Below the pieces are notes generated by a model. The model did not search any database, had not been told where the DNA came from, and saw nothing but the letters and a program-made list of their open reading frames with translations. A stretch of 64,000 nt of DNA from NCBI GenBank assembly GCA_030407315.1, contig JALQPE010001688.1:372001-436000 (forward strand). Reading direction: 5' to 3'. Position numbers and translations under genes: made by a program. The DNA comes from Asparagopsis taxiformis (taxonomy: Eukaryota > Rhodophyta > Florideophyceae > Bonnemaisoniales > Bonnemaisoniaceae). Below, in pieces: positions 39,917 to 49,780 of the stretch; the stretch's first letter is position 1; each line of letters starts with the position of its first letter.

Positions 39917-42271
39917 ATGGCTGAAATTGAGTCAGCATGGACGGTGTGCACAAGCACAATTGCCGAATGTCCAAACATCAATCAGCAAAATTGGTTGCCA
40001 TCTCTTCAAATCATTCTCTCCGGTGGAATGGGTCGACCGCTCGCAATATGGGCCGTGCGAGCGATGGAGCGTCGCGTCCAAGTTGAAGTCGGAAGTAAAC
40101 TGGCAGCCTTGGCAGTTGACAGTACCGAAACCGATCAGAGTTTGTTTGCTATAATTGCAACCGCACACAAGCAGTTTTGTAGCGCTCACGATTGTATTTC
40201 CGCTCTGGAAAGAAAGCTCGCTGAAGATGGCGACGGAATCACGCGCAGATTCTTGCTACGCTCGGCGGCCGTTCTGGATGATATGGTTCCGCCGTCGTTT
40301 TCAGACGTGGTTTATCGATTGCTTTCGTGTACATTTAATGAGCACAAATCAGATGACATGTCCAGTACAGACTCATTTATGACTGGAGCGGATACCCTGC
40401 ATGAACTATGCGTTCAGCTCACTGATCTGGGGTTCTCGCGCGTTGTGGAAGAAGCTGTCAGTTGGGTGGTTTTTGAGAAAATTGATGACGTTGTTCGGAA
40501 ACGAACAATGGACAGAATCGACTCAAGAGAGTTGCCCAAGCTGTTGGATTGGGTTGACCGCTTTGTTGCGTCGTGGATTAACACGGTCCTTCCATCAGTT
40601 GCTCGTTCCAGTGGCCGGCTGTCGATGGATAAAGCAAATGATATCAGTGCTATGAAACCTATCGGATTGAGTGACCGTGATTTACAATTGATGCGCTGGA
40701 GAAAGCGCCTTTCCTTCCATCTATACGAAGCTGTTGGCGGTATCCGCACCGATCAGATACTCACGCTTATTGCCAAATTTCCCGCAAGTCGCCCCGCTCT
40801 TGAAGACTTGAAGGATTGCATTCTGTCTACAGATCAAAAGCCAATTGTAACTCGAGTATTGAAGGAGCAGTTTTCAGAAAAGATGTTGAATGCTGGCACT
40901 TTGACGACTAGCATTTTGCAGCAATACGTTAACATGATTCGAGCGTTGCAATTCCTGGATCCAACCGGCGTTATTCTCGAAAACGTAAGCGGTCCCGTGA
41001 GGGACTATTTGCGACGTAGACCGGACACTGTGAGATGCATCGTCAGTGGAATGACCGGGGATGGTGATTTGTATGAAGAGCTGGAGAAGGGACGGTCGAA
41101 GGCATCAAATGATACCGATGGAGATCGAAACATGGAAGACGACAATGGCCTGGAAAGGGCTGCTCGTGACCCAGAAGATGAAGATTGCAAGTCTATTGAT
41201 GGAGACTATGATGCAGATATGAGGGTGAATGCCGAGGAATATGCCAAATGGGAGCCTGAACCGATTGATGCTCCGCCACGTGATGGTAGATGGCGATCAG
41301 GGCGAGATGCTATTGCTACCCTGGTAACAATTTATGGATCGAGTGAACAAATTGTGAATGAGTATCGTGTACTGTTAGCAGACAAACTGGTGAGCAACCT
41401 CAATCTGGACGTCGATCGAGAGTCTCGAATTCTCAAATTGCTCATTGAAAGATTTGGAAAAGATGCTATGCACGACTGTTCAATCATGCTGAAAGATGTG
41501 AAAGACTCGAGATTTGCACTTGCAATGGCACGCTCGGGTAAGGGGGAGGCTCGAGAGCTGCTTGCGAATTTCGAGGCCACTGTTATATCCAAGGAGTTTT
41601 GGCCAAAACTGGTGGAGGAGCCCGAGTTTAAGGCATCTGCACAGTTGGAGAAACCGATGGACTTGTTTAACACGTCTTTTGAAGAATTAAAGGAACCACG
41701 CAAGCTGAGGTGGCAGCACGGTCTAGGTGTGGTATCGGTGACTCTGGAATTCGAAGACGGACGTAAAGTAGAGACGACTGTGAGTCCGATCCAGGCAACT
41801 ATCTTGACATATTTTGGTGAGCAGAAAAGATGGAGTTTAAATGATCTGAAACAAAAGCTCGCAATGGATGACGAGAAGTTGCTGCGGCGCAAGCTACAAG
41901 GACTGGCGAATCAGGGTTTTATTCGAGCTACGGATTCATCTGGATCAGTGTACGAGACTTTGGAACATGGCGCAGATATCGATTCAGCAGCTGGAGAGCT
42001 GGACGATGACGGGCAGGGAGGGGCATCAGCCGATGCTGGTGATCAGGGGAGCGAAGAAGCTGAGATGGCTGTGTATGAAAGCTACGTGATGGCAATGCTT
42101 CAGAATCTGAAGCAATTACCACTGGAGCAGATCCACACCATGTTGAAACGGTTTGTACAAACGCCTGTTTACGATAAGACTCAGGCGCAACTAGCGGCAT
42201 TCTTGGCACAATTGACTGCCAAGGGTAAGGTTGAACTTAGTGCGGGGATGTATCGTGTAAAGGCGAAATGA
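39917..42271 (+). CDS. APC2: APC2, cullin subunit of the anaphase-promoting complex
   Basis: The intact frame gives 784 aa. The C-terminal half carries the cullin homology: a segment with RPDTVRCIVSGMTGDGDL, then WEPEPIDAPP, EYRVLLADKLVSNLNLDV and GKDAMHDCSIMLKDVKDS, where APC2 binds the RING subunit APC11. The last 90 residues form the winged-helix APC2 domain (KQLPLEQIHTMLKRFV, ending AGMYRVKAK). APC2 helps ubiquitinate cyclins and securin. The N-terminal half is less conserved but helix-rich, as in other APC2 proteins. No intron was seen. Downstream, the next two genes (MZT1 and E2F) also serve the cell cycle. Confidence 0.93.
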   Translation: MAEIESAWTVCTSTIAECPNINQQNWLPSLQIILSGGMGRPLAIWAVRAMERRVQVEVGSKLAALAVDSTETDQSLFAIIATAHKQFCSAHDCISALERKLAEDGDGITRRFLLRSAAVLDDMVPPSFSDVVYRLLSCTFNEHKSDDMSSTDSFMTGADTLHELCVQLTDLGFSRVVEEAVSWVVFEKIDDVVRKRTMDRIDSRELPKLLDWVDRFVASWINTVLPSVARSSGRLSMDKANDISAMKPIGLSDRDLQLMRWRKRLSFHLYEAVGGIRTDQILTLIAKFPASRPALEDLKDCILSTDQKPIVTRVLKEQFSEKMLNAGTLTTSILQQYVNMIRALQFLDPTGVILENVSGPVRDYLRRRPDTVRCIVSGMTGDGDLYEELEKGRSKASNDTDGDRNMEDDNGLERAARDPEDEDCKSIDGDYDADMRVNAEEYAKWEPEPIDAPPRDGRWRSGRDAIATLVTIYGSSEQIVNEYRVLLADKLVSNLNLDVDRESRILKLLIERFGKDAMHDCSIMLKDVKDSRFALAMARSGKGEARELLANFEATVISKEFWPKLVEEPEFKASAQLEKPMDLFNTSFEELKEPRKLRWQHGLGVVSVTLEFEDGRKVETTVSPIQATILTYFGEQKRWSLNDLKQKLAMDDEKLLRRKLQGLANQGFIRATDSSGSVYETLEHGADIDSAAGELDDDGQGGASADAGDQGSEEAEMAVYESYVMAMLQNLKQLPLEQIHTMLKRFVQTPVYDKTQAQLAAFLAQLTAKGKVELSAGMYRVKAK

Positions 42272-42320
42272 CAAGTTTTAAGATTGTATAGATGTTATGA
42301 CGTGTGTTGATTGTAGCTCG

Positions 42321-42668
42321 CTACGACTTTACGGCGCCTTCTCGTCGGAGGAATTTAATAACGAGGGCCAATGCTTGCGGATTTACACCTTGCTCGCAGA
42401 GAGATTTGACAATGGAGATCTGTTCGCGGGTGAGGCCCTGCGACATTTACACAGACAACTGGTTAGGACATGGGGATGACATGAGAGAAATGGCGGGAAA
42501 GATCGGGGTCGCAACGCACTGTATCTAGAATGTCGGCCATTTCTTGCAAGCCTTTTCGCGCAGAGGAAGGTGTCAGGAAACAGTGAATGGGCAAGTAGAG
42601 TACAGGGAGCGGAACATACGATTTATAAGGGAAGCGTGTTGCTCTGAGGTGTGCGATTGAGACGGCAT
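42321..42668 (-). CDS. MZT1: MOZART1 (MZT1/GIP1), gamma-tubulin ring complex recruiter, 3 tiny exons
   Basis: Exons 42668-42620, 42551-42520 and 42437-42321 give 65 aa. The two C-terminal exons are firm: EMADILDT joined to GLTREQISIVKSLCEQGVNP reproduces the conserved MZT1 core (family pattern LCEQGINPEALSxVIKELR), ending in REGAVKS. The first exon (MPSQSHTSEQHASLIN) is the best fit, with a GTATGT donor, but its acceptor (GCGAAAAG) is weak, so the N terminus is uncertain. MZT1 binds the N-terminal regions of gamma-tubulin complex proteins and is needed to nucleate spindle microtubules. Its stop lies about 50 bp from the APC2 stop. It is divergent with E2F, with paired E2F sites between. Confidence 0.85.
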
Positions 42669-43087
42669 GATTGACGACGGGACGTAGGGGATAGACGAAG
42701 AATGACAGTCGATCGAGGGAACGCGCGAAGGTGTTGTTGATGTGTCGTGCACAAGGAGCGAGTTCCAAACGGATTGCAGCCGCGCACGTGCAGTGCTCCA
42801 TTGCATGAAGTGGAATCGTAATAGAACTGTAAGCAATATACTTGAAATTTTGATAATTTGCGCGTATGCTCCTACTACAACAGATTGGGCGACACAGTTG
42901 AAATGCGCCAAAATCAACGCCCCTGTCGATATTTGGCGCCAAAACGCACTCGACCTCCGTAGCCAGTGCGACTCACTGCTAAATTACTACACCGCTCCAT
43001 CCCATCGTTTCCGTCGCTTCATTGCTCCCACAACTTGCTTGCTCCCACTCCCTTCCCCCTCCCTTTCACCCCTTCTTCACACTTGGC
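42669..43087. promoter_or_regulatory. Divergent promoter MZT1 / atypical E2F with two E2F sites
   Basis: The 419-bp spacer holds the palindrome TTTGGCGCCAAA at 42932-42943, a double E2F half-site, and GCGCCAAAA at 42905-42913, which is TTTTGGCGC on the minus strand. They sit about 25 bp apart, roughly 145-180 bases before the E2F start codon and 240-270 before that of MZT1. Atypical E2Fs in animals and plants bind such sites as repressors, and E2F genes are often self-regulated. Confidence 0.7.
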
Positions 43088-44887
43088 ATGACGAAAGAGC
43101 CCGCCATTGATGGTCGAGCTTCCCGCTCGAGACAATCCTCTGGCACAGCCGAGTACTCGCGCAAGGACAAGTCGCTCGGTCTTCTCTGCGAAAAGTACGC
43201 CAATCATCTTCAACCCAATTTCCACTCGTTTCCCCAACCCAACTAACCACCCTCTTCCACCCCAATCCACAGTTTCGTCAACGTCTACGGCGCTCTACAA
43301 AATCAGGAGATCTGTCTCGATTCAGCCGCCCAAACGCTCGGCGTAGAACGTCGCCGCATATACGACATCGTAAACGTTTTGGAGAGCGTTGGTGTCGTCA
43401 CAAGAAAGGCGAAGAATTGCTACAATTGGAAAGGCTTCTCGGAAATCTCCACCAAGCTCAACGACCTCCGTCTCAAAGCCAAGCGCGATTTATACGGTGG
43501 ACCCGATGATTTCCGAACCCCGGCCAATGCACCGCGCAAGCACAATCGTAAACCACTATCGCACGCACCAATTCCCGACGATGCGTCCCCCACCGATTCC
43601 CCCGAACACACCGCTCTGCACATGTCCTCCTCCCTCGAAACAGAGCCCGACCTCGACCGAATGCCGCGCGCAACAGCAACAGGCGGTTCCCGCAAAGAAA
43701 AGTCCCTCGGCGTGTTGTCGCAACGCTTTGTCCAGCTCTTCCTGCTCGCGGGCGCTCAACCCGTGTCACTCGACCAAGCGGCCGTCCAACTTCTCGGCCG
43801 CTCGCCTTCCGATTCTGACCCTCTGGCGGTCAGTCCCGCCGAAGGGGACCCCTCCAAACTGCTCAAAACAAAAGTGCGAAGACTGTATGACATTGCCAAT
43901 ATTCTATCATCATTGCAGCTCATCGAGAAAGTGCACACCCGTAACCGTAAACCAGCCTTCAAATGGCTGGGCGTAGCCGCCATTGCCGACAATTCCGTCG
44001 ATGTTCCTAATGAAGCCGTGAAGCGACGTGCACCCGACGAGGCTGACCGCTCGCGAACCGCCGTGAAAAGATGGAAGTCCTTTGCGAAACCAATGCCGAA
44101 AACGTCTGCCGCCAATTCTGCATCGCAATTCAGTCCATTGACACAGTTCACAGACAGTGCCGGGGATACGAACGGTTTTGATGCAAAGACTATGGCACGA
44201 TTGGATGCCGTTGTGCAGACGTTTCCACCCCCGTATGCGAAGAAGTGGCGCGAGTACGTCAACTCTATCCAGACCATGTTGATTGCTGGTAGGGTGTCGA
44301 AGAAATCTGCATATGACAGCGTGGCTGCTCTGCTCGGCAATGGGAATGACACACCAGTCGCATCGGGTACGGCGCCGAATACGACTTCTGGAACTACAAA
44401 TGGTTCGAAGGACACGTCGTCTCAGTTTGTTGCAGCGCAGCAGCTTTCCGAGCTGGCATCGAACCCGAAGGGCGATTCAGCGGCTTTAGCGGTGAGCACT
44501 GAAAATACTATACAGCATACCAGTGACATACCTGTGCAAAACGATACTGGTGATACTATTGCAAATCAGGGAGACAAGTCATGTGGCTCGTCGACACAAG
44601 CTGGGTCAAATGCGGAATCATTATCAGCGGCATTTATAACGTCGAAACCAATGGACTACAGTGTGTACGGAACGCCATTCGGACCGGGTTATGTAGAATC
44701 TTATATGAAGCAAGCGAAAGATGCGGGTCCAAAGTATCACAAAGCCGCGGAGGAATGGCTGGCGCAACTTCGTCAATGGCAATCCAAGTGGGCTACGCCT
44801 TATGCAGCATTGAATGCTATGCACAACAACTCACAATCAACAAAGGTAGAAAGTGTTGCAGTGTCGGCTCCAGCAGACAAGTCATGA
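43088..44887 (+). CDS. Atypical E2F transcription factor with two DNA-binding domains, 2 exons
   Basis: Exons 43088-43194 and 43273-44887 join in phase to 573 aa; the 78-bp intron falls inside the first DNA-binding domain. That domain starts [11 protein letters not shown], continues [19 protein letters not shown] and has the recognition helix [17 protein letters not shown]. The second starts [18 protein letters not shown], with [21 protein letters not shown]. Two winged helices and no leucine-zipper dimerisation or transactivation region make it an E2F7/8 (animal) or DEL (plant) type that binds TTTSSCGC without DP. These proteins repress S-phase genes and the endocycle. The C-terminal 280 residues are disordered, ending in Trp-rich [14 protein letters not shown]. 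Its own promoter carries two E2F sites. Confidence 0.93.
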
Positions 44888-45167
44888 CTTGTCCGCGCTA
44901 ATAGACTGTTTCACATAGCATGAGTGAGTATTATGGTAAAGTATTGTCGAGCATCGCAGTTTGATCGACATTTCAACGCTCAAACGTCAAGACGCTTCAC
45001 CTCACAAGGCGATTGGAAAAGGCGTTAATTCATACAATTTATCCATCAATGGCAGAAAGTAGGTTTATTGATTCGATAACAAATGCTTACGACGCATGAA
45101 ACAAACAGTACAAGGAGCGTTTTGGCCCTCTAGAAGTACATGGTGTGGACATGGAAGCACTCCAAAC

Positions 45168-46430
45168 TTATTCAGCCTTGGCAGCGTTCTTCTCCGTGTA
45201 GTACTTGATAAGTACTTCAGCAGTAGACGGGCGCATCACACGCTCATCTGGCTTTTCACCACGGTTCAACATCTCGCGCACCTTGGTACCCGAGATACTG
45301 ACTGACTGCTTGTCCTTATTATCGGCCACCAGTGCGACGCGGCCAAGTTCCTGGAAGTATGCTGCGAATCCAACGTTGACAGTCTTGATGCTCAAAGCGC
45401 CACCAAGGTTGGAGAAAACCTCCTGTGCATCAAAGTCGCCCCAAATAGCAGTCTTGTCGTCGAAAGGCGCATCAGCGTGCTTGCGACCAATAATGAAATG
45501 TGTGATACCAAGGTTCTGACGATAGATGGCATGCATGACAGCCTCGGAGGGGCCACCATAGAACATACGCATATCGAGACCGGCCAACTTGACCTGATCC
45601 TTGAGGTTCTGCTTCTTGGCATTCCACAATTCGAGGTCGGCATCACCCTCTCCGAGGAAGCCACCTGACAAAAGGCGATCGTATGTTTCCATACGAGTCG
45701 CGGCGGGAACATCGTCACCCTTCAACTGACCGACGAGCGGGTTGAGGAAGACACCGACCTTCTTCTCGTCTCCGACAGATCGGAGGAGGGTCTCCGCTCC
45801 GTACACGAGGGCGTATTCATGGGCCCTGTGCAGGGGGTTGCGGGTCTGGAAGGCAATTGAAGCGCCGTAGCCCTTCTCTGCCAGGAAGGCACGCATGGTG
45901 GTGGGATTGAAGATGGCATCCTTGAATGGACGAGGATCGTCATATGGCAGGAGAGAAATTTCACCACCGAGCATTGTGGAACGCTCGTCGTTCATCCAGA
46001 GACGAGCTCCGGGATGGTCGACACGGTCGGTACCGTAGACTGCCTTGATGAATGCAGCCTTGTCCCACTCGTAGAGGGAGGAGACATTGAGGATACCAAA
46101 AACTTTGCCGGCCGATTCGGAAAAGAGGGCCACTTTGGAGCCCTCTGGGGCGGAGCGCGCCTCCTCCGAGGTGACGGGAAGACAGATCGGGATGGTCCAG
46201 GCCCACGGCTGTCCATTACGAATAATGTGCTTGGAGGCCAAAACGGTGTTGTAGTCTTCAATTGTCATGGGGCCTGTGAGCGGGGAGAGGGTTCCATCGG
46301 CAATGCGATAGAGAGATGTGAGATCGACGTCATTGACGAGCACCTTTGGGAGCGTTTCTGCGTCCGGAAGTTCAGAGACAATTCGGTTGACCAGAGGGCC
46401 GCCTCCGTGCACAGGGGAAATGGTTGCCAT
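45168..46430 (-). CDS. ATP sulfurylase (sulfate adenylyltransferase), single-domain
   Basis: The 420-aa protein makes adenosine phosphosulfate from ATP and sulfate, the first step of sulfate assimilation. Motifs: QTRNPLHRAHEYAL (ATP site), VGVFLNPLVGQLKGDD, MFYGGPSEAVMHAIYRQNLG, GRKHADAPF and SISGTKVREML near the C terminus. There is no APS-kinase fusion, unlike animal or fungal forms. No transit peptide is visible (start MATISPVHGG), so the enzyme is probably cytosolic if no upstream exon exists. The sequence style is that of bacterial or archaeal homo-oligomeric Sat rather than of plant plastid enzymes. A sulfated-polysaccharide-making alga needs much sulfate activation (inference). No intron. 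Confidence 0.93.
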   Translation of the reverse strand: MATISPVHGGGPLVNRIVSELPDAETLPKVLVNDVDLTSLYRIADGTLSPLTGPMTIEDYNTVLASKHIIRNGQPWAWTIPICLPVTSEEARSAPEGSKVALFSESAGKVFGILNVSSLYEWDKAAFIKAVYGTDRVDHPGARLWMNDERSTMLGGEISLLPYDDPRPFKDAIFNPTTMRAFLAEKGYGASIAFQTRNPLHRAHEYALVYGAETLLRSVGDEKKVGVFLNPLVGQLKGDDVPAATRMETYDRLLSGGFLGEGDADLELWNAKKQNLKDQVKLAGLDMRMFYGGPSEAVMHAIYRQNLGITHFIIGRKHADAPFDDKTAIWGDFDAQEVFSNLGGALSIKTVNVGFAAYFQELGRVALVADNKDKQSVSISGTKVREMLNRGEKPDERVMRPSTAEVLIKYYTEKNAAKAE

Positions 46431-46871
46431 TGCGGTGGATAGATTTGGTTGGGGAAGTGAAGGTATGCACAGGTTGGTTAATTAGTGGTTAGTGGTGGAT
46501 AGACGAACAAGCAGTGGGTGAAGGGTGGGCGAGTGCGTGTGTGTTCACAAGCGGATCGATAAGATGAGGGCGTCGAGCGAGCGTTAAGTTATATAAAATG
46601 TGGCAAAATTGTAGTGTCAGGTCGGTCCTGACGGTGGGGCAGCGCGCCGCTGGCCCTGCCGCATGGGACCAATTTGAGGTAAAGTTGCGTGGATCTCTTC
46701 CGTGCTGCCGCAAAACGCAATGCGTTCGGACGTAACTCGCACTCGTACACAGTACCGCCTCGCCTACACAGTGCAGTAGCCCACTGTCACGCGCACACGT
46801 CATTACATTTCACAAACTTTAGCTCTTTGATCTATTTTGTACGCTTCACAAAAATAAACTCATAGTCGTTT
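46431..46871. other. Spacer between ATP sulfurylase and the first DUF1350 gene
   Basis: A 441-bp region holding the ATP sulfurylase upstream part and the 3' end of the DUF1350 gene. A CGCGCCGC-rich stretch near 46630-46660 is the only notable feature; no motif can be named. Confidence 0.4.
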
Positions 46872-48029
46872 CTAAACCTTACACTCCAACCGCAGCCTGA
46901 TGAACGCGACCATAACTGTTACCACACCCTCAACTTCGTGTCTCGATTCGATTTCACCGTTCCCGTCCAACACTGCCGTCACTGGCGTAATATGGACGCC
47001 GTCGACTTTGCGCACGATACATCCACCAAATCTTTCTTCAATCGTTTCGACCAGCTGCCCACTTCCGTCCATCCCATCTCGGTCGAACGACACCACTAGA
47101 TTATTTTCAATACCATAACTCTCCCCAGCCAATTCCATCATCTTTCCCTCCTCCGGTACAACATTCACCCCACGACTCCCCTGCGCCACAAACTTAGCCA
47201 TTGCGCCCAATACACGTAATGCGTCCCCAACCCCCGTTCCATCCACCGCACCCAATTTCATACCGTCTATCATGTTCCCGACCTTTTCCAAATCGCCCGC
47301 CGTTCCAACCCCAATCCATTCCAGCGCCGGTATCATTTCCCGCGCCGATAATCCCGTATACGCAATAAACATATTCCCCTCCACATCGCCCAGCAACTCG
47401 CGTGTCTCATCCTTACACCCTGACATCAGCAACACCTTTGCTCCAACGCCATGTCCGGCACCGAATACCGGCAATTTTCCCCAGCGCTTCCGTAACACTT
47501 CCATGGCACTGGCGCATCGTTCGGCAACGTAGAGCGCACTATGCGAAATATCGTCCATTTCGCCCATCCGCGCAGCAACGATAGCCACGCGTCCCCGTTT
47601 CGCAATCTGCTCGAGAAACAGTGAATACATCGTCCGCGGCGCCGCAGCTCCGCCAACAGAGCCCACGAAGAACAATATCGCCTCGGGATCGGCGTCCATG
47701 CAGCTCACCACGTCGCAATCACATATACGCTCCCAGACAGCCGGATGCGTGTGCTGTGCGTGCGAGTCGTACCCGTGGTCGGCGCGCGCTCCACGAGTGC
47801 TCCAGTTGCGATTGGAGCGTGATGTAGGGTCGCGCCAACGTGGGTCTGTTCGACTCCAACCGTCCTTTGCTCGACGCGAGGAGTCCCATGCGTGTGGCCA
47901 GTCGGCACCATCATACCATTCGCTGTTGTTACCCCAGCGCGCGGTGAACTGTCTGCGCGGCTGCAGGCGGAGAGGCGTGTGCGAAGAGAGGTGGCGAAGC
48001 GGTGTTGCAGGAAGGAAGGCCACTGTCAT
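46872..48029 (-). CDS. DUF1350 alpha/beta-hydrolase-like protein, nucleophile lost, probably plastid
   Basis: The 385-aa protein is a paralogue of the divergent neighbour at 48569. Shared landmarks: ILFFVGSVGGAAAPRTMY, LFLEQIAKRG, LPVFGAGHGVGAKVLLMSG, LSAREMIPALEW, NLVVSFDRD, GGCIVRKVDGVHITPV and the last helix VVTVMVAFIRLRLE. These match the DUF1350 family of cyanobacteria and plants, which looks like an alpha/beta hydrolase without known substrate. The nucleophile elbow reads GHGVG, with Gly194 where the family has Ser, so hydrolase activity is doubtful. The first ~110 residues are Arg/Ser/Trp-rich and could be a transit peptide plus linker. Start at 48029. Family call from memory. Confidence 0.8.
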   Translation of the reverse strand: MTVAFLPATPLRHLSSHTPLRLQPRRQFTARWGNNSEWYDGADWPHAWDSSRRAKDGWSRTDPRWRDPTSRSNRNWSTRGARADHGYDSHAQHTHPAVWERICDCDVVSCMDADPEAILFFVGSVGGAAAPRTMYSLFLEQIAKRGRVAIVAARMGEMDDISHSALYVAERCASAMEVLRKRWGKLPVFGAGHGVGAKVLLMSGCKDETRELLGDVEGNMFIAYTGLSAREMIPALEWIGVGTAGDLEKVGNMIDGMKLGAVDGTGVGDALRVLGAMAKFVAQGSRGVNVVPEEGKMMELAGESYGIENNLVVSFDRDGMDGSGQLVETIEERFGGCIVRKVDGVHITPVTAVLDGNGEIESRHEVEGVVTVMVAFIRLRLECKV

Positions 48030-48568
48030 TTTGTGGATAGAGGTTTGATGGCGTACTGGTTTACGTAGTTGCCGAGTCTTTTTAACAATGTTCTACTGCC
48101 ATCATGTTGGTGGATGTCAAGAATTGTAGCCGTGAATATATACTTGTGATTGTTATACTTGTTGACATTGCTTATGGAAGGTGAATCTAGTTGTATCATG
48201 TTAAGATATCTGGCCGACATGGGCAGATTTTTTGTCGGCGCATGGGGGTGTACCGTGGGCAATCTCTCCACGCCCCACATCCTCCACGTCCGCCAGTAGT
48301 ATACCTCTCAACCGGGCAACATCAGATTTCAATCTCAATTTGACTGCGGATGAACCGTGCCACCCTTTCTCAATAATATAGAAATTTTCAAACGGCCAAA
48401 ATGCACAACCCTCTATCAAATGAAAACCCGCCAAGTCACGGTTACAAAACCGCATACAGTATGCTCCAAACAAGTAGGGCAAAATAAATCTCAACCACCC
48501 CAACATTACAACGTCATCGACCAAGATCTCACCTACATTGGACAAACCCCACAATTCCCATTCCAATA
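48030..48568. promoter_or_regulatory. Bidirectional promoter of the DUF1350 pair
   Basis: A 539-bp spacer between two head-to-head paralogues, so it must drive both. The part near 48440-48560 is A/C-rich. No shared element is obvious. Confidence 0.4.
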
Positions 48569-49780
48569 ATGACGCACGTATCACCCAGACCAACCGCCTT
48601 TACCGTCCCAATTCAACCACCACACCATCGCCAAGCGCAATCATCAATCCAAACTGCACGCGTCAACCTCGCACGCCGACCCCGCGTCCGTCGCACACCC
48701 AGCTCCAGACGCACATGGACAAACACAGCGGCAGCAGCGCAACCAGCCGATGAGAGCGACTCGCCCCCGTTCTCCACCACGGCCAATCCCCCGCCTCCCG
48801 GGCTTCCCGAGCACGTCTGGGAGACGCTAGAGGGCTGTGAGGTACTCTCATCTGCGCAGAAGCAACCGACAGCGCTTCTGATATTCACGGGCGGTCTCGG
48901 CGCCGGCAGCGCGCCTCGCACGCTATACGGCACCTTTCTGCGTCAGATTGCGGAGAAAGCAAACGTAGCTATCATCGCACCGCCACTCAAGCCGTCATCC
49001 TTCGATCACGGCGCTCTCGCACTCGACACGGTCGCTCGCGCCGCCGACGCGGCACGACTGCTTGTTGCGCGCTACAACGCTTCGTGGATACCCGTGTTTG
49101 CCATGGGACATAGTCTCGGCGCCAAACTGATTCTGCTGGCGTGCTGTGATGACACGGCTCGAACGACGTTGGGACCGGTTGTGGCGAATATCTTTTTGTC
49201 GTTTAACAATTTTACTGCCAGACAGAGTATACCTGTTTTCGACACTGTGGCCGGGTACTCGACGAGCGGTCTGGATCGTGCGGCGCAATTTTTGCAGAAT
49301 ATCGACCTGCGTGATGTGCTGGGGAGTCGTGGTGATGCTGCCGCGGATGTGTTGAAGAAGGTCGGGAAGACGTTTTCTTCTATATCGGACGGGTTGGGAA
49401 CTGGTGAGTTTACACCGTCGCCGCAGGAGGTGCTGCGACTGGTACGGAGCAAGTATAACGTGCGTGATAATCTGGTGATTCGGTTCTCGAAAGACACGCT
49501 GGACGAGACAGAGACGTTGGTGGAGATTTTACGGGAGCGGTTTGGACAACGTGGATGTGTTAGTAGAAAGTTGGAAGGGACGCATGTGACACCGTTGACG
49601 CCTTCGTTTGGTAATGGTAGTTCGGAAGCGTTTGCTGGCGTTGGAAATGAAAGTATTGAAAAGGAGCTGCGGAAAGTGGCTGGAAGTGTCGAGGCGGAAA
49701 TGGATGCAGCTGTGACGGTTGTGGTGGCGTTTGTGAGATTGCATCTGGAAGTGCTGGTGGAGAGGCGGATGCTGTCGTAG
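48569..49780 (+). CDS. DUF1350 alpha/beta-hydrolase-like protein, intact nucleophile elbow, probably plastid
   Basis: The 403-aa protein has TALLIFTGGLGAGSAPRTLY, LRQIAEKANVAIIAPP, SSFDHGALALDTVARA and the elbow AMGHSLGAKL, with Ser182 in place. It continues with ARQSIPVFDTV, DNLVIRFSKDTLDE, CVSRKLEGTHVTPLTP and a C-terminal helix VVVAFVRLHLE that matches the end of its partner. The N-terminal ~80 residues are Arg/Thr/Ser/Pro-rich without acids for the first 60, a plastid-type leader. Plant members have been linked to plastids, but the reaction is unknown. Compared with the neighbour it keeps the catalytic Ser, so the two copies have parted in function. Intronless. Confidence 0.82.
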   Translation: MTHVSPRPTAFTVPIQPPHHRQAQSSIQTARVNLARRPRVRRTPSSRRTWTNTAAAAQPADESDSPPFSTTANPPPPGLPEHVWETLEGCEVLSSAQKQPTALLIFTGGLGAGSAPRTLYGTFLRQIAEKANVAIIAPPLKPSSFDHGALALDTVARAADAARLLVARYNASWIPVFAMGHSLGAKLILLACCDDTARTTLGPVVANIFLSFNNFTARQSIPVFDTVAGYSTSGLDRAAQFLQNIDLRDVLGSRGDAAADVLKKVGKTFSSISDGLGTGEFTPSPQEVLRLVRSKYNVRDNLVIRFSKDTLDETETLVEILRERFGQRGCVSRKLEGTHVTPLTPSFGNGSSEAFAGVGNESIEKELRKVAGSVEAEMDAAVTVVVAFVRLHLEVLVERRMLS

